NCBI GenBank assembly: GCA_002315195.1
Contig: DCGD01000109.1
Location: 1 to 8,465, forward strand
Direction of reading: 5' to 3'
Source: Prevotellaceae bacterium UBA1787
Lineage (GTDB): Bacteria > Bacteroidota > Bacteroidia > Bacteroidales > Bacteroidaceae
DNA length: 8,465 bases
Both the position numbers and the translations under genes were made by a program. A model generated the notes under the pieces. The model had not been told where the DNA came from. It made no database searches and saw nothing but the letters and a program-made list of their open reading frames with translations. Positions 7,132 through 8,465 of the stretch are shown piece after piece (position 1 is the stretch's first letter; every line of letters starts with the position of its first letter).

Positions 7132-8465
7132 TTATTTACCGATGTTTTTTTGAACGATGGCGTCAATTACGGCTACGGAAGTAATGTTTAGGATGTCGCG
7201 TACGGAACTTTCTGTTTCGGTGAAGTGGATGGGTTTGTTCAATCCCATTTGGATAGGGCCGATGATTTCCGCATCGTCACCGAGACTTTTCAGCATTTGT
7301 GAACAAATGTTGGCGGAACTTAGGTTAGGGAAGACCAGTGTATTGACTTTCTTTCCGAAAAGTTTTGTGAATGGGTATTTCTCGTCTCTTAACTCATTGT
7401 TGAGCGCAAAGCCTACCTGCATTTCTCCATCTACCACAAGATCCGGGTACTCAGTGTGAAGCCGGTCGACGATTTTGTGAACGGTAGAGGGACTGCCTTC
7501 GGAGTCAGTGCCAAAGTTGGAGTAGGAGAGCATGGCTATGTTAGGTTCGTGGTTGAAGAAACGTACGGTGTCTGCGCTGAGTCGCGCGATGTCATAGAGT
7601 GTTTCTTCGTCGGGGTTTCTGTTGATGAGCGTGTCCGCGAGGAAAAATGTTCCCTGTTTGGAGTTTATGATGTGTACGGCCCCGAAATGTTTGTATGGCG
7701 AGCGTATGCCGATGACTTCCTTGGCTACCTTGATTGCACTTCTCCCTTTGGTATAAAGACCCGTGATGAAAGCGTCCGCCTCGCCGGTTTCCACCATCAT
7801 CATGCCGAAATAGTTGCGCTCGTACATCTTGTCATTGGCTATTTGTGGCGTACAACCGTTGCGTTGGTTGCGTTTGGAAAAAATGTCAGCGTATTCTTCA
7901 CGTTTCGATGCCATGTTGTTCTGTCTGAGGTTGACAATTTGGATGCCCGTGATGTCAAGGCCCAAATCTTTGGCAATTTGGTTGATGTATTCATCGTTTC
8001 CCAATAAGATAGGTTGACAAATGCCATTTTCCTTGGCAATGACGGCTGCACGGAGTACTTTCGGATGCGTACCTTCTGCGAAAATGACCCGTTGAGGATT
8101 GGTGCGTGCTATTTCGAACAAAGTACGACTGAGTTTAGTCTCCTTGCCCAACATCTCGCGCAGGTATTCTGAATAAGCCGCCCAATCCGTAATTTTTTTG
8201 CGTGCGACACCACTTTCAATCGCGGCTTTTGCTACGGCGGACGATACGCGGATGATGAGACGGGGGTCTACGGGCTTTGGAATGAAATAGTCAGGACCGA
8301 ACGACAATTGGTTGACGTGGTAAATCCTGTTGACGATGTCGGGAACGGGTTCCTTGGCAAGTGCGGCAATGGACTTTACGGCAGCAATTTTCATTTCTTC
8401 ATTGATACTACGTGCGGCGGTGTCGAGGGCTCCGCGGAAAATGTATGGGAAGCCGATGACGTTGT
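7132..8465 (-). CDS. maeB: NADP-dependent malic enzyme with phosphotransacetylase-like domain, C-terminal part
   Basis: C-terminal 443 residues of a MaeB-type malic enzyme, which oxidatively decarboxylates malate to pyruvate with formation of NADPH. The frame is open to the window edge. The first visible residues, NVIGFPYIFRGALD (1-14) and INEEMKIAA (20-28), are the conserved end of the NAD(P)-binding malic domain, so an ATG at 8394 is internal and not the start. A linker at about 90-110 leads to a phosphotransacetylase-like domain with RVIFAEGTHPKVLRAA (125-140), MLSYSNFGT (311-319), VDGEMQVGFAL (344-354) and ANICSQMLKSLG (384-395) followed by IGPIQMGLNKPIH (401-413). In the E. coli fusion this domain is regulatory, mediating acetyl-CoA inhibition, rather than a working phosphotransacetylase. 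Full-length relatives are about 760 residues, so roughly 320 N-terminal residues lie outside. No frameshift or internal stop is present. No good terminator follows the stop at 7132. Confidence 0.95.
   Translation of the reverse strand, partial: NVIGFPYIFRGALDTAARSINEEMKIAAVKSIAALAKEPVPDIVNRIYHVNQLSFGPDYFIPKPVDPRLIIRVSSAVAKAAIESGVARKKITDWAAYSEYLREMLGKETKLSRTLFEIARTNPQRVIFAEGTHPKVLRAAVIAKENGICQPILLGNDEYINQIAKDLGLDITGIQIVNLRQNNMASKREEYADIFSKRNQRNGCTPQIANDKMYERNYFGMMMVETGEADAFITGLYTKGRSAIKVAKEVIGIRSPYKHFGAVHIINSKQGTFFLADTLINRNPDEETLYDIARLSADTVRFFNHEPNIAMLSYSNFGTDSEGSPSTVHKIVDRLHTEYPDLVVDGEMQVGFALNNELRDEKYPFTKLFGKKVNTLVFPNLSSANICSQMLKSLGDDAEIIGPIQMGLNKPIHFTETESSVRDILNITSVAVIDAIVQKNIGK

Noticed and set aside
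7456..8007. Open plus-strand frame of 183 codons antisense to maeB
   Set aside because: It lies wholly opposite a well-conserved gene, has a low-complexity composition with no recognised motif, and has no promoter; it is a shadow of maeB.
8392..8394. ATG at 8394 as the start of a stand-alone phosphotransacetylase-like protein
   Set aside because: The frame is open to the window edge and the residues before this ATG are the conserved malic enzyme segment NVIGFPYIFRGALD, so the codon is internal.

Overview
The window reads as a core chromosomal segment of a Bacteroidales-type member of the Bacteroidota, with every recognisable gene on the minus strand. Three things support this placement. The intergenic regions carry the Bacteroidota sigma-factor signature TTTG-N19-TAnnTTTG. 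The gene starts have A/T-rich leaders with no Shine-Dalgarno sequence. The gene content fits: a malic enzyme fused to a phosphotransacetylase domain, a short ManC, and a large YfhO-family protein. I cannot name a genus. No mobile element, tRNA, rRNA, CRISPR array, integration site or origin is visible, and no gene-free stretch exceeds 300 bases.

Layout in the direction of transcription, from high to low coordinates. (1) 7132-8465 is the C-terminal half of maeB, cut by the window edge. (2) A 218-base gap (6914-7131) holds a very good rpsO promoter but no convincing maeB terminator. (3) rpsO (6644-6913) is a one-gene unit with its own promoter and a 13-bp hairpin terminator. (4) A short ManC-type mannose-1-phosphate guanylyltransferase (5465-6538) has a promoter whose -33 box lies in the T-tract of the rpsO terminator. 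(5) A 118-base gap (5347-5464) holds a weaker promoter. (6) ahcY, a YfhO-family multi-pass membrane protein and hisS follow with gaps of only 11 and 8 bases, so they are probably one operon. The hisS stop codon sits 3 bases from the window edge, so any terminator is outside.

Functionally this is a set of housekeeping genes rather than one pathway: NADPH/pyruvate supply (MaeB), the small ribosomal subunit (S15), GDP-mannose supply for surface glycans (ManC), recycling of S-adenosylhomocysteine (AhcY), a probable envelope glycosyltransferase-like protein (YfhO family) and histidine charging of tRNA (HisS). I found no evidence for a hidden new system. The points most worth a second look are the terminator/promoter overlap, the unusual active-site residues of the ManC-like protein, and the tight coupling of ahcY, the YfhO-family gene and hisS.
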